DNA from: Porites lobata
Lineage: Eukaryota; Cnidaria; Anthozoa; Scleractinia; Poritidae
DNA length: 64,000 bases
Direction: 5' to 3'
Assembly (NCBI GenBank): GCA_942486035.1
Contig: CALNXK010000040.1
Span: forward strand, 782,501-846,500
This document shows positions 1 to 13,900 of the stretch, piece by piece. Numbering within the stretch: the first letter of the stretch is position 1; every line of letters starts with the position of its first letter. The translations under genes and the position numbers were made by a program. The notes beneath the pieces were generated by a model. It was not told where the DNA came from, searched no databases, and was given only the letters and a program-made list of their open reading frames with translations.

Positions 1-699
1 GGAGGGTGGTGCGTAAGAGAGCAATTGTAGACAGCATAACCATGTACTAGTCATCACCCACTGCAGTCACGCATTATGATTATTCAATGGGGTTTCTTTT
101 AACGTTAAGTGGAAAAATGTATGGGCAAGGGTGGAGAAGATAATCAGTTAAAGTAAGTATCTTTTTCTTAGAATATTGAGAATGTTTTCGTTAAAAAGGC
201 TTCGCGGCCGAGTAAAATTATGGTGGCCAATGGCGCCGACGATCACTCCCGACTGTTTTCAGACATCGAAAATTTTTCCATTTAACTTCCATTCCCGGTA
301 ACGTTCTCCGGTTAAGACATCTGTGTTAAGTGTGTGCTACACTAGCTCTAAATGATCCAGAAAGTTCCATAGGGAAAGGGTGGGAAGACTCAGTTACAAT
401 CAGGGAATCGGCTCCTTTCTCTCTCTTTTTCTTAACTGTTGAAACGCTTGCTGATTTCTCCGCCACCTAACCCCTTAACATTGACGGAAGGAGAGGGAAG
501 CGATACATGTACATGTATTCGTGGAAGAACTTAGTTTTTCTTGTGTTTTCCGAAAGTGTTTCAAGAAATTATGACCAGGATTGTAGATCTTTTTTTATGG
601 CATGTAGCTATAGCTCGTTTCAAGAGCTAAAGGATATGAATATCGAAAACTGTAGTCATTTTTACACCTTCATTCAGGTTTCCCCACTTGCGCTCTTAC
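1..699. other. Downstream intron of the LGR gene
   Basis: Between the TM5-7 exon and the left edge. I see no exon or repeat I can support. The missing C-terminal exon would be here or outside the window. Confidence 0.4.
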
Positions 700-1106
700 C
701 TTCGGTGTAGAAAACGTGTAGAGCACTGGATTAACTGATGAATTAACCGGCAGGACAAACGCAGCAAACCAAACGTAAGCCGTTCCGTCGGGATCATTGA
801 ACTTCCCAACGAGAGCAAGAATACTCAAAATTATCACAGGAATCCAGCAACTGAAGTCAGTTAAGATGATGGCGAACACTCTCCGAGCGAGGGCCGACTC
901 TCTGTTGAGGCTGTTATTGGTTTTTGATTCTCCATGTGCGTTGATTCTCTGCTGTGACGTAAACACCTTAAAGATAATGGCTATGTAGGCTGTCATGATG
1001 AAAAGGAAAGCTGTGAGATTCAAAGCGATAAATATGGCAACTGAATACTCCCAGCCGGCCAGCCTTTCTGAGGACAGTTGGAGAGGGAGACAAACTGACG
1101 AACGCC
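700..1106 (-). CDS. LGR gene exon: ECL2 end, TM5, TM6, TM7
   Basis: Enters in phase 1 (acceptor ttttaag at 1108-1107) and leaves in phase 0 (gaag|gtaaga at 699). Joined to the previous exon it reads FYGRSSVCLPLQL, an LGR hallmark, then LAGWEYSVAIFIALNL (TM5), ARRVFAIILTDFSCWIPVII (TM6) and AAFVLPVNSSVNPVLYTFST (TM7 with the NPxLY motif). The cytoplasmic tail must be on an exon beyond base 1. Confidence 0.85.
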
Positions 1107-3798
1107 CTTAAAAAAAAATACGAATTTCGTATTTTAGTTGGTCCTTAATATCAGATAATGTGACAGGCTAATTATGATAAGGAGAGAGGAAGAACAAGAA
1201 GTAAATAACAATGATGATGATGATGACTATGACGATGATAATGATGATAATAAGGATGGAGAAGATGGCAATGACAGTTTCTGACCCAAAAAGTCACAGA
1301 GCGTAGTATTCTGTTGCCATGACAATCTTCTGTCAAGCATTTTACTAAGATTCTCTAAAAAATAACCGAAACTTTGTTCAACATCACTATACTTCGGTAG
1401 ACTGATCAAGACGTTTTAATCCGTTAGATTAAAAGAGCCAGCCAGTAAGGGAAAATTAAATTAAGGGGGCGGAGTTTCACTTGAAAAGCGAATATACCGT
1501 AAAATCCATATTGTCTGTCCTCGTTGTAAAAATATGGGAGATCATTTGCCGGAACGACGGCAATTATGGTTCCGATGACCCAGACGGCTGCGCAAATAAC
1601 GTAAGTTCCCCTTAGAGTCAGTCGGCGACAGCTGAATGTAAAGACGATGCTGATCAATCGATCAGCGGTTATAACAGTCAGCATTAGTACCGAGACTTCG
1701 CTCGACAGCACTGATAAAGCACCAGCAAGTTTACAAAGTGTTCCTGATCGCCAAGTGAGGTCGAAGTTAAAGTAAGCACCTGGAAATGAAGCACTATTTC
1801 AGTATTATGATAACACTCACTTGTCTGTGCACCCTATTGTATGCTCTACTTGGAAAATAACTTCCAGACCACATTATTATTTAAAAGAATTCGATCGAGG
1901 TCACGATGTGTATTATAGTAGCTAAGGCTGGGATCAATTTAATGAAAAATTTACGAGTGTAAATGTTTAGAGTCTGAAATCAATAGCTAAACTTGCACTT
2001 CACACTCTTGAAAAAAAGAAAACATCAAAAATGGCCAGGAAAGAATTCTCTCACAATTTTTATCCGTTTGATCCGAAACTTTGCAGGATGGTACAACTTT
2101 TTTTTGCGCATGTTTCGTTGGTTTTACTTTTTTGATTTTAGCGGTTTTTGGCGGGAAAATGACGTTACAGGATTGATGTCAAAATTCTAGTAACAGTTTA
2201 ATTAAAAAGGAACGAACTGCGACCGCCCCCTTTTCCCAGATCATGAGCTCATATTTGCGCGTGCCTTTCATTTGCCTGTGACATGCTATTTGAAGGTATA
2301 TGTCTTGTACCGGGCCTGTGTACAAGCTTTAGTTTAATGTGACCTCAAATTAAAAAGGCTCGATTCAGCGTGATCTCGTTGAATTAATTTTTAAGGTCAT
2401 TTAAAAATGACCTTAAAAACCCATAAAGGGGTTACGTACTGTTTCATCATTTTGATTCAAAATCTGTTACTTGTAAAACTAGCCAAGCTTATGATAAATG
2501 CTCTGTCAGTAAAATAGAAAAAAAAATAAGAATTTGTATTGGTCCCACCGAAATAATGGTGATCGAAACCCATACCTGCCCATATTTGGTCTTGAATGGC
2601 AACAATCATAAGGTACACTCCCATGAGAAAGTCGGACACCGCGAGATTCGTCAGAAGACAGGTCTGAACCGGGTGGTCGTCGCGCCTAATTAGACGCCAG
2701 GCTATAACAGCCAGGTTACCAAGCACAGCAAGTACACCGAGGAACCAAATTATCTTTCTAGGACCTGAGTCCTCAATCATGCGATTGCAACTTGAAAATG
2801 AGACTTGCTCTGACAATGGGTATTCGCAGTCCACGTGCTTGAGAACTCTAGTAGCATAACAGCACAAGGAAAAGATGTCTAACTTCCTAAAATGACAGTG
2901 AATACAAAACTGTAAAATGTTTGCAAACGTAATAATAGTCGAATAGCTTACTAATATGGCAAAAAAATGATGTACGAGACAAAAATAACTCTTTTTTTTG
3001 TTATAAAATACTCTGCAAGTTATTAATAATAATAATAATAATAATAATAAATATTATCATAATAATAATTTTATTACATGATATTTAGTTGAAGAGGACT
3101 CGGAAAAAAAATCCGAGTCCCAGATGGGATTTGAACCCACGACCCTCCGTGATCTCCGAGTCCTCCTCAACTTAATATCATGTTGTTGTTGTTTCATCTT
3201 CAATATACTCACTTTGGAGGTTGGTTGGCGGCATCTTGGATATGCTTTAAGGTGACAGCGCAATGCTGTTAGTGAGTTCTTCACTTCTTGTGTGCCTATC
3301 ATTACTTGGCTGTGTAGCCGCGTGATGCGGTTCCAGTCGAGACCCACAAATTGGCCCCTGCTCACCATAGAGTCTCCAGTAGCTCAAGTGGTTAGAGCAT
3401 CCGACTAGATCACGGAGGGTCGTGGGTTCAAATCCCATCTGGGACTCGGATTTTTTTTCCGAGTCCTCCTCAACTTAATATCATGTTGTTGTTGTTTCAT
3501 CTTCAATATACTCAATAATTTTATTCAACTTTAAAAATGTGTACATAATTTACAGAATATTTGAGGTAAGAATTAAGCACTATATAAGATTAAGAATTAT
3601 ATAAATCATAAAAAAGGAAAAATTTCCCGTGTCAATAACGATTTCCCAAATACATTCCTTGCGGCTCAGATGCGGTCAATAACTCTTGTGGGCAGTCCAA
3701 AGTTTTAAATTAAGTCATTACAAAAGAGAATTGTCCGTCTCTGATATTAAAAAGAAAACAAGGTAAAAAAAAAAAGAATAAAATCTCGTATTCGTAAA

Positions 3799-3876
<78 letters not shown>

Positions 3877-4114
3877 GTGAAAATGAAGAAATGATCGTCG
3901 CAGTGAACGCAATTTATGCAACTGCGTAAAGAAGCCAGGAAAAAAAATTCAGTGGCTTCATAGCTCATTGGTAGATCATCGCACCGGTATCGAGAGGTCA
4001 CGGGTTCAAACCTCGTTAAAGTCCTGATTTTTTTTTTTTTATTATTATTTCTTCATTTTCATTTCATTTCCGCAGTACGTATATGATGTATTTCATATAT
4101 CATTAACAATAATA

Positions 4115-4157
<43 letters not shown>

Positions 4158-4901
4158 TAATAATAATACTAGTAATAATAAACAGTTGCAAAAAAAAATT
4201 TTGATTGTTGCTAGATCTCATACCAACCTGACGCCTTTCCGGATTTTTTTCGGCAAAATTTTCAGAGGAATTTAACCTGTAACGCGTCTATTATGCAAGG
4301 TAGAAGAAAATACTCACAAATACTTAAGACTCCGGAGGCCTGCGAATACCTGTAAAGGCAGCGCTTTAAGCAAGTTTCCCTGCAGATACCTACAAGAAAT
4401 ATATACTTATAAAAAAACACTTGAGTGGCAATATAAGTTATCAGAAGAGGATAAATCAATTTTGTCTTGACTTGTCTTCTAATTTAGTCATTGAGTTTTA
4501 GCGGTGAACCGAAACAGTGACGTACGATTTTTTGGAGAATATTCAGCTTCATTGTAATATCTAGCGATTTCATTTTCATTTGTTGCTCATCTGGTTATGA
4601 GGTTTTGTCTTAGCATTGCATAAATGAACATAAGCATTGTTGTGGAGACTCTGTGGGAAAAATTCTTTAACTTCCTTGTTTTAGCCAATGTATGCGTTCA
4701 AAAGTTTATCTATCTGATGAGTAAAAGTCTCAACTGAGAAAGAACGTGAGGCGAGAGTCTTCCTTGCGCGCCTCGTTCTTTTTCGCATATTACTTCGAAG
4801 CGCCTGCTACTGACGCAGGTTATTTAACAATTATTCCACGAGTGGGCGTTGGATATGAGATGTTAGAGAGCCAACGAGGCGCATAGGGCCGGTTGACTAT
4901 A

Positions 4902-4938
<37 letters not shown>

Positions 4939-7900
4939 TTTCATTTAAAACGCCCACAAAATATCGAGAATTCTTCCTGGCTTTATTCCAAAAAGAAACG
5001 CGTACAGTTAACATATTTGGAGAGCATGGTATAATGGCTCATATACCATAGTTGCTAATCCAATCAGAGCTCTAGAATTGCATTATTCATTGATTCCGTT
5101 TTAATAAAAATTAAGATTACACACTACTTTTGTATTGCTGAAATTTTGTCCCAACGGAAGCACTCTCATTGGTTACCTCGGCATCACACGACAACTTACA
5201 ATAAAGCTGTTTCCCGCCAAAAGTTGTACTTACCGGGGAACTTTGCGTCAAAGGGGAAACGTGCAATTTTTCCCGCGAATGTCGAGATTTACTTTTTTAG
5301 TGCTTGGTTCCTTAGGGACAGCTTGTTTAAGTTTATTACTGTATTAAAACTACATTACTACATTTCCATTCTATATGAATGTCTCATAAAGCTTAATTGT
5401 ACTTACAATCTTTCCAGGTTTTGGAGCCCATGAAATATATCAGCATGAAGCTGGTTGATCTTGTTATAGTTTAGAAACCTTATAAAAATATATATAGGGA
5501 CAATGAAGGAATTCAAAAGCTGGCGTTGTGAGTGCTATAGCCTTGTCGGTGCGTGTCAAGGAATTGTATGTTCTGTTTGGATATTTCGAAAACATATTCA
5601 GCACTTGAAGCTACGATACTGGTAGGCTCATTGCAATTCAAAAATGCAGCGGGGACGGGGGTGGGGGGATTTGACAGCTGTACGGATACTACTTATTTTA
5701 CTAAGAATTATTTAAAAATTATACTAAAAATCTCACAGAAAATTTCGCGGACCCCTCATCCAAATCCTTGATCCGCCCATACATTAAAAATGTAGGTATA
5801 TTAGTTGACACCTTGGGAGTTATCAGTGACGACTAAGATTTAAATTAATTTCATGCAATGCGTTTTTCATTTTATTTTACCCTGAGTGACTGCGCTTTCT
5901 TATCGCGAAAAAGTGCACTGGTTATTCTAGTCATAACTTTTGCGCATGCACATGAGGAGACGTCCTCCGTGATAGTGTACGGTATTTTAATATATGTTCG
6001 AGGCTTGTTGTTTCACTTTGTGGTTGTAACATGCAGCTTTGTTAAAGCGAAACAAAAACGTGTCACTGAAATAAATAACAATTATTTACTGAGGTGGAGG
6101 TGGTAATGATAGTTTTCCGAGCCGCTAAGCGGCAAGGTATATACACACCACTAGCCACCAACACTGAGGTGAATAATTGTTTTAGTATATTCAAAAACAT
6201 TGAGATAATTGAACACAAAAGAGATGGTTTTTAACTCATTTGTTGCCAACAATTCAGACAATTTTGAGGCGCAAATGACCGAACGGCCGTCGCGTTTTCT
6301 TGCTGACAAATAACACTTTTGAGGGCATTCTTTTATCTAATGTAGGGAAATTCCTTCAAAAGTTATGAATTCTTTTTGTATTTGAAGCCATTCTGTAAAA
6401 AAAAAAATTGATTTAGTTTTAAGCTTATTTATTTTACGCAAGACCTAGTTTGTATTTGTACTGAAACAAAAAAGTTTCTCACGGTTTCATCGGTAAATTG
6501 AAGTCAAACAGACAAAGGTTTACCTGTTAAAGCTTCCAAACCGAATTTAGTCATCTTCTTTGTGTATGCCGGGAACAGCTTGTCATGATTATTTGTGATA
6601 TTTCTTTGTTTGTTTACGGCAGCAAACCGGGAAACCATTTTGGTCGTAACTTAAGAGAGTTTGCATTCGCGTCGCTCGCTCGGAAGAGCTGGAGGTGAAT
6701 CAGTGAACTGCACTGGATATCCTGCCTTTGAGTAGCCAATCAGAGTGTGCGAAAAACACTATCCACTGTTTTAGTACATGCTAAAAACAAATATCAAATT
6801 GAAACTTACAAGTATTTGAAACTCTCCAATTCTCTGAAAACTTCTGAATGAGGCATTGTTATCCGGTTGTGAGAAAGGTCTCTAAACAACGCGTAATAAC
6901 AATAAGAATCGATTATTAACAAAGGACGAAACGAAGTGTTTCCACATTTTGAAAACTCAACGGAAACATAGAGCTGCCGTATATCCGTCACGTTTCCAGC
7001 CAGTGTCAACGTGGCTATCTACTTTTCTATGCACGAAACACCTTTCCGGAAGATTCCGCAAAGGAAACTTCCGTCACATTTTTATTATTCAATTCCCGTT
7101 CTTTAATGTTTCTGCAAGTTTCCGATGACGTATATCCCATATTGTTAGAAACAATCATCGCATTATTGTATAGTGTGAAAGTTTGATTGTTTGATTGTAC
7201 AACTAACTATCCAAGATCATCTTAGATGCAACACGCTGATACTAAGACGAGGTAAGCTGCCCTTACCAAAAATCTAAGCCTGTTTTATAGTATTCATTCC
7301 AGTGCCGGTACAGCAATGAAGCTGAACTAGAGTTCTTTATTTATCCCGGGATAACCCTGGCTATCAGTTCTACACAAATTTAAACATCTTAGGTTTTCTG
7401 TAGATGATAATGGTAACCTGAACCGGGCGGTTAAAGTTAAATTATTAGTCCAATCCTAGCTAAAGAAAATAAAAATAATCTGATTTAGATTTTGAGAAAA
7501 GACAAGCCAATGTAAGGAAAAAACAAAAGAATTAAATCTTACAGATGTTCCAGGCCTTTTAAGTCAGCAAAAATGTTCCTCGATAACTCAGAGATTTGAT
7601 TATATGAGAGGTCCCTACAAATTGAATAAATAGCTAAGGTGATTTTCGATGATGCCAACAAAGCCAATGCATTTAAATGTAACACTACATCTTGGTGACT
7701 TTCATTGCCCCTCAACAGAAAGCAACATAGATATCGCTGCAAGACGAATTGGCTTTCCGTTGGTTTGTGTGAAAGCTGCAAGAACAAAGTATTCATGAAA
7801 TGACCTTAAAAACGTGACGGATTAAACATTAGATCAATCAAAATTAATGTTTCAAACTATTACCTTCAGATAAGGAACTATTTACTAACTACAGAATGAA

Positions 7901-10900
7901 TAGAGATCAAGACGAACAACAACAATATAATACAGTGGAACCTCGATTTATCGAAGGGCAAAGGGAGTGACAAAATTTGTTCGCTATAACGAGGTTTCGT
8001 CATGATAGAGGTTTTTTTCATATATTTTACTACTATTGGGGTAAAGAAAATCGTTCGTTATACCGACGACTGCGTTAAATAGAGATTCGTTAACTCGAGG
8101 TTTCACGGTAACAAGTAGTATCCAGTCCATACTTACAGTCTTTTTAAGTTTTTTAAATTCGTGAAGATGGATTGTTGTAGCTTCAAGAGCTTGTTACTAA
8201 AACACAATAATGGAAGAGTAATACGAAATTTGATCAAGCTAATTCCTTCTGATTCTTCAGCTATAGGCACCAACTCGATCCTGTCTCTCGGGGCCCATTA
8301 GGCTTAGTTTTGTGCGCTTCCTGAACCGCAGTGCAGGAACGTAACTAATGCGCGCACACCTGTTTTTGCTCTTGACTCTATATGACTCTCCTTGTCCACC
8401 AGGATGAATGCTAGCATTAATCTTTCCCATACTTTTAGAAACATCATTCTATTCTTTCCTTTGCCTCTTGTTTGCTAACAAAAGGTTCCAATCAAAGCAC
8501 GATTCCAATTTCTAAAACTTTGACACTTTGATTGAAAGTATTGTTAAAAAATATATCGAATTATATCTTACATCATTAGGCAAGTTGTGATAAGGAGCGT
8601 CATAGCAGGAGAGTAGTAAAGCAGAAATTATTACTGCCATTTTTCTCACTGGGGCTTTAACCAGGCTTTGCTTAGCCAAACATAAAATGCGTGCTGGATC
8701 ATCAGTTAGAAATGAATTATACAAACATAAAATTGGTAAAAAAAATCAACTTATCGTACAACTTACAGCGTTTGTAGGTTTTTTAAATCTGCAAAGGTGG
8801 ATTCCTCTAAGTTTGAGATTCCATTTCTTGAAAGCTCTCTACAAGAAAAAACGCGGCTTAACTAAATAGGGGAGACTACAACTGTAGGTGCTGAATGGCA
8901 CTCGATAACTTAGTTGTGGTGTATACAGTGTAGTATCTAGTCCAAAGTCAGCAGTTCATTTTAATCCCCAGTATGAGCGCTGCCTAAGCTGTCATATATT
9001 TTTATAAAGCTTTTTTTTAAACACTGACCAGAACATGGTGGAAACTTTGTTTTTGTCTATCCCCAACCATTCCTTCAGTGTGGATTTTGGAAAACTTTTT
9101 TCCTCATTTCCCTGCAAATTCGCCTTATTCAAAAGCCGATTACTAGGAACCTCTCTTATAAGCCCTTCGAACTTTAATTTCTTTATAGAAACAGCTTTCG
9201 AAGAATATTTTTCATGCTTTCTAGTAATATCCAAGCAGAGCAGAGCTAAAATCGTGCGTCACACGGTGAGTCACAGACACGCGATATGAGATCACTGACA
9301 ACAATGGCAGTAGCTAGTGGCAAAAGAAAAAGTAAATACACTCAAGAGATGTCCTCAAGTTTGCTCATAATTCATGCTACAAAGTCTCCCGTCCCAGGTT
9401 CACCGGGAAATACAAATTTCACTGTTACGCTTGAAGCTGAACGTGAGCTTATACGACTTACAGAGTTTTCAACTCTTCTAACCCCTTGAGGACAGTGCCA
9501 GATAACTGAGAAAGTCTGTTGTCTTTGAGGAGCAATTAGTAATCTTAAGTCATTTCCGAGTTATTCGTGATTTTTAATACAACTTTTGACGTAAGCTGTT
9601 TGAGAAAGTCTGGTTGTATTTTCTCCAAATACGGCTTACAATGGAGCCTATTATCACCTTGGTGGTAGTGGTGTTGGTGGTGGTGGGGTTGGGGGTGGGG
9701 TGGGCTATTAACGTCATTTCACCGTGGAGTCAACTAATTTACTCTAGAAGGGAAATTTTTTAATGGAACGACATTGTTATCTGTGACAAAAGGCCTAGAC
9801 GCTAAAGTGACTGAGATGAAAAAAAAAGCCTTGCGCCTCATCCTCCCACTTAAACAACGCAGCGCTTCTCGATTTGACTTTTTTTCATTTGTTTTCAAAT
9901 ATTGTGGCTGATGATGTATTGGTGTCATTGTTATTTACATGGTCGCACAGGCGACGTATGATGTTAAAAACAATGTTTTCTTGAATTCTTCTTAGGTTAC
10001 TTATTCAAAGTAAACAAACAGTCAAAATAAGATGAAGTAATATATAGATTTAGCCAGGGCTAAAAGCGAAGCTCCAATTGTAATAAATTTATAATTTAAA
10101 TCAAACAACAAACTTTTAATCCACAAATCATTCAACTTAAGGGCACATTCATGTGACTTTTGAGGGAAAGGCTAAGTTATTTTAGAGTGAAACATCTTAC
10201 ATCGAATTGATAACCTTATATGTACACCCAAAAAATAGCAAACATCTTCGATCACATTCAAGATCACAGTAGATTAGGCCTCGAAAACAAATTCTTGGAA
10301 AACAAATCACGCCAAATTTTTTTACGTTCGACAGGTTTACTTTACAAATTCTTGCCAACAAATCTGGGGGTGTTTAAACCAACCTTTTATAATTTTTATA
10401 CACCACATTTGAGGTGAAACAGTGCTATTTATCATACAGAGCTCGGACAGAATGCGGTATTTCACAATTTTTCAAGACAAATTGCACTCAGTCAATATTC
10501 AGGACGAGCCAAACCGTTCCAAAATTTCAGAAAATTTCCAAAATCACCCATACAGCCAGCTGGTTCTCGTTTCTATAGTGCGAGCTGTCAGTGTGGTCGA
10601 GTGTTTGAATGAACTTTAACAGAGTTACACTTCAACATAATAGCGAATTTATTATTATTTGTTTTGTTATTTAATGGTTTCCGTTATAACGATGTGTAAT
10701 CTTATAAAGCGTTTGATACGCGCGACATTTTTGAGTACTCCTGCAAGCGATGGTCATGAACGATGAAAACAAACGGCACGGACAAGCGATTAAAATTGCA
10801 AGAGAGACTACTAACAATCAAAAAAAGAGATATAATTCCGTGAAACATTTACAGAGACAAGAATTTTCATTCATGAAGACAAGTATTAAAGTGTCTCTAA

Positions 10901-13900
10901 AAATCCTGAGTCTTTCAGCGTAAAGCTTAAGTTTATGTTTTAGCCGGCTTCCCAGCGCGGTGTTTACTGTTTTCGAAGGTGAACTCCTCGAAGCAAGAAA
11001 ATCGCTCAAAGTTTTCTTTCTACAGCCAAATTTATAACTAAATATCCTTCGGAACGTTTTCTTTCTATTTGTGGTGAGCAAATATATCTGAAGGCTTTTT
11101 AAAGTTCTGTAAGCTTATATGAAACCTGCTACTAGGTCAGATCATTGACTCAAATCCTGCAAACGTGCATAAACTTAACGCATAAACTGTCAGCGTGAAC
11201 AGTGCAAGACTTCATGAAACACAAACATCAAATACAATAATTACTTACCATTCGAGATTCAGTTCCTGAAAGCTATCAAGGGAACCACAGTTGCTTGAGA
11301 CTTTTAAACCCTCTTACGCATTAAGCAAGGTGAAAAACGAAAACGATGCCATCCGAAATCGAATTACCGAATTTTGACAAGCGACGCATTTCTCAACCAA
11401 AACCCGGTAAACAAACCTGCCATGAATAACAGAAGACTCTTGATAGCAGCTGTATTTCATTTTTTACCTCCAGAGGAAAAAGACAGTTAAAAACATCACA
11501 AGTTGACACAAAACTCTGTCAGCTTCAGCTGTCAAAGTAAACTACTTTCAAGATGCTGCATAATTTTTCCGCATAAACTCACCTGTCAAATTTTGACCAA
11601 TCAGAGCATAAAAATTGGACGTAGAGCGTGACCAACGCGTGACCATGGTAAGATAAGGTCTTGTACTTTCTTGTACTTTTAAAAAAACTGGATGAATTTT
11701 CGCTTCCGAGGTCAGTTTGAAATCAAAATCCTAATAGTGCGGGGCCATAGTGACATAAACACAACATATTTGATATGAATCCTTGGAAAAAATAAACTTG
11801 AGCCTGCGATCATTTGAAACTGGTAATTCGTCAGCGGATAACTTTAAAAAATACTGGACCTCGATGGGTCGACACTTGAGCCCGCGGTACGGCCAGGTGA
11901 TACTTGTCAGCGGATGCCCTGTTTTGATAGCTGTCAATTGATCACAACATTGATGTGCAGCCTGTGCAATTAGTTTTCTCTTGGGCTCCCAAACTAGCTA
12001 AGAGTGTGAGAGTAAACATTGGTTTTCCTGTGGTGCGGACGGACGGCGGGCGGTCGGTGTACGGTCACGTGATTACCAAATTTTCTGGGATGGGTAGATT
12101 TACTTAGCAATGGGGCTCCGCCCACGCACGCGCGTGGAGCTCCGCTAATATGATGTGTTATTCGTAAATACAAAGTTTTACATTAAGGGCCGTATCTAGA
12201 AGTTGGAAAATTTAGTAAGCTCCAAGATATAAGTAGAACAAAAACCTTTATAAAGTTCAAGTTGCCTGCTTTCCATCGGGCTAATTATATCTTTTCTGTA
12301 CAAGGTGGATCATATCATGCAGGTTTTAAAAAATACGTAACTAGCTGTTGTTTCCTTCTTCTCCATTTATCATAAAAACGATTTGAATGCGTTTTTATTT
12401 AAATAATAGAAGACGAAGATTAACAAGATATCGAAGCCCACATTTCAAATATATAATAGCATTTTCGGCTGACTTCTTTTACGTTTTTATCATTGGCATA
12501 AACTTCCATCGTCTTCTGTCTATTCGCTGCCTGAGGTCTGTGAGGTGCAGTGTAACAGGTGGACATAGTCATAGACCAACTGGAATACTGGATTTACAAT
12601 AGAATACTACCCGACCTTTTTACTGAATAAATGTAGATACAACTAACCAGGGAATTTAACTTTTTGACCTTTGAATTTCCTTTTTTTTTTTTTGACAACG
12701 TTTGCTAAGATTAGTTGTCACAGGTTTATATCAAGATACGTGACAAATGCCAGTTAAATGTCTTGGCAGGAAGTTAACTTTGTGAAACTTTTGGTTAGGG
12801 ACATTAAGTCCAATACAGAAAGCATTAAACAAAACTTGTTTTATTGTTTTTCCACGCGTTAAATTGAATCAGTCAACTTTTCATTTAATTAATTCAGAAA
12901 CACAAATTTATGACTGGCGCACCAGGGGCCTGTTTCAGAAATTTTATTTTGTTCGTGCCGTAAAGCTCATGGCATAGCCTATTGCAAACCAGATAAGAAT
13001 CTGAGAAATTATTTCGTTAATAGGCTTTTTTATCTTCAAAAAGAAAATTCCTCATTATTATTCTCCTCACGAAGTAGTTTTGACTCATGTTGATTTCCGC
13101 GTGACCACGTGCAGAGAGTCTTAGCCCATTTAAGGGAATTAAGTGATACCGTTTTCCACTCATAAGGACAACTTAAGTTCCGTAGATTTTCAGAGTTCAA
13201 GGTTAACACGTATCCGGATCATTTTCGAAGGCGGATATTTTACTCTGTTTTAGTCTCCCATCCACACGTAAACGGAGTTTTCGGGCACAAAAAATCGTAG
13301 ATTTTTGAAGAAGAATCTCAAATTGAAGATTTTTGCAAGACACCGGATTATCGTTTTTGTGTGGATGGACGAAAAGGGAGGTTTTTAATTACGATGATGT
13401 CATACATCATAGAGCGCACGCTCTGTACAGGACAACGTGTCGTATTTGCATCGCTTTAGCGTTTTCGTGTGGATCAACAGAAACTAGTTGATAACGCTAC
13501 GTGAAGATGCGTATGGTTTTGAAAATGGAGAAAGAGAATCTCCATTTTCAACGATATCCGGATACGTAAGGTCGTGGCGTTAAATGGTTATTTTAGTTCA
13601 TGAGTTTCTAAAGTTCGGGCCTGCTGTGAAACTGTTACAGGAGCGATACGCCGGAAAGGGCGTTTTGGAAGCAAACAGGAAGATATACATAAGCTTTTTA
13701 CGGCCTCACGATAGCTTGTACTAAAGAGCATGAGAATAAAGGGGTTTGTTACTGTACTGAGACTCGGAAATAAATAATAAAATAAACCAACAAGAAAGAG
13801 ACATTTGTCCTTCAGAAATATCGAAGGATAAAAGGATTTCAGGAACAAATAAACATAATGTGGTGTCCAGCAAATAAAAAAAGTCAGAACGATTGATCCA

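Noticed and set aside
3369..3447. Functional tRNA gene
   Set aside because: A and B boxes are present but the acceptor and anticodon stems do not pair and SINE tails follow.
3718..4001. Poly-Tyr and poly-Ile reading frames on the minus strand
   Set aside because: Produced by the (AAT)n microsatellite; no coding signal around it.
3799..4182. CRISPR-like array
   Set aside because: The regularity is simple trinucleotide repeat without spacers; the genome is eukaryotic.
6525..6600. Possible exon ending at gtaaac on the minus strand
   Set aside because: The open stretch has no LRR pattern and no phase-2 entry.
8512..9289. Short ORFs on both strands between LRR exons
   Set aside because: Overlapping frames on opposite strands in intron sequence without splice support or similarity.
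11249..11320. Possible further LRR exon (SSNCGSLDSFQELNLEW before gtaagt)
   Set aside because: The donor is good and the exit phase fits, but no acceptor of the right phase exists before an upstream TAA, and the repeat pattern is partial.
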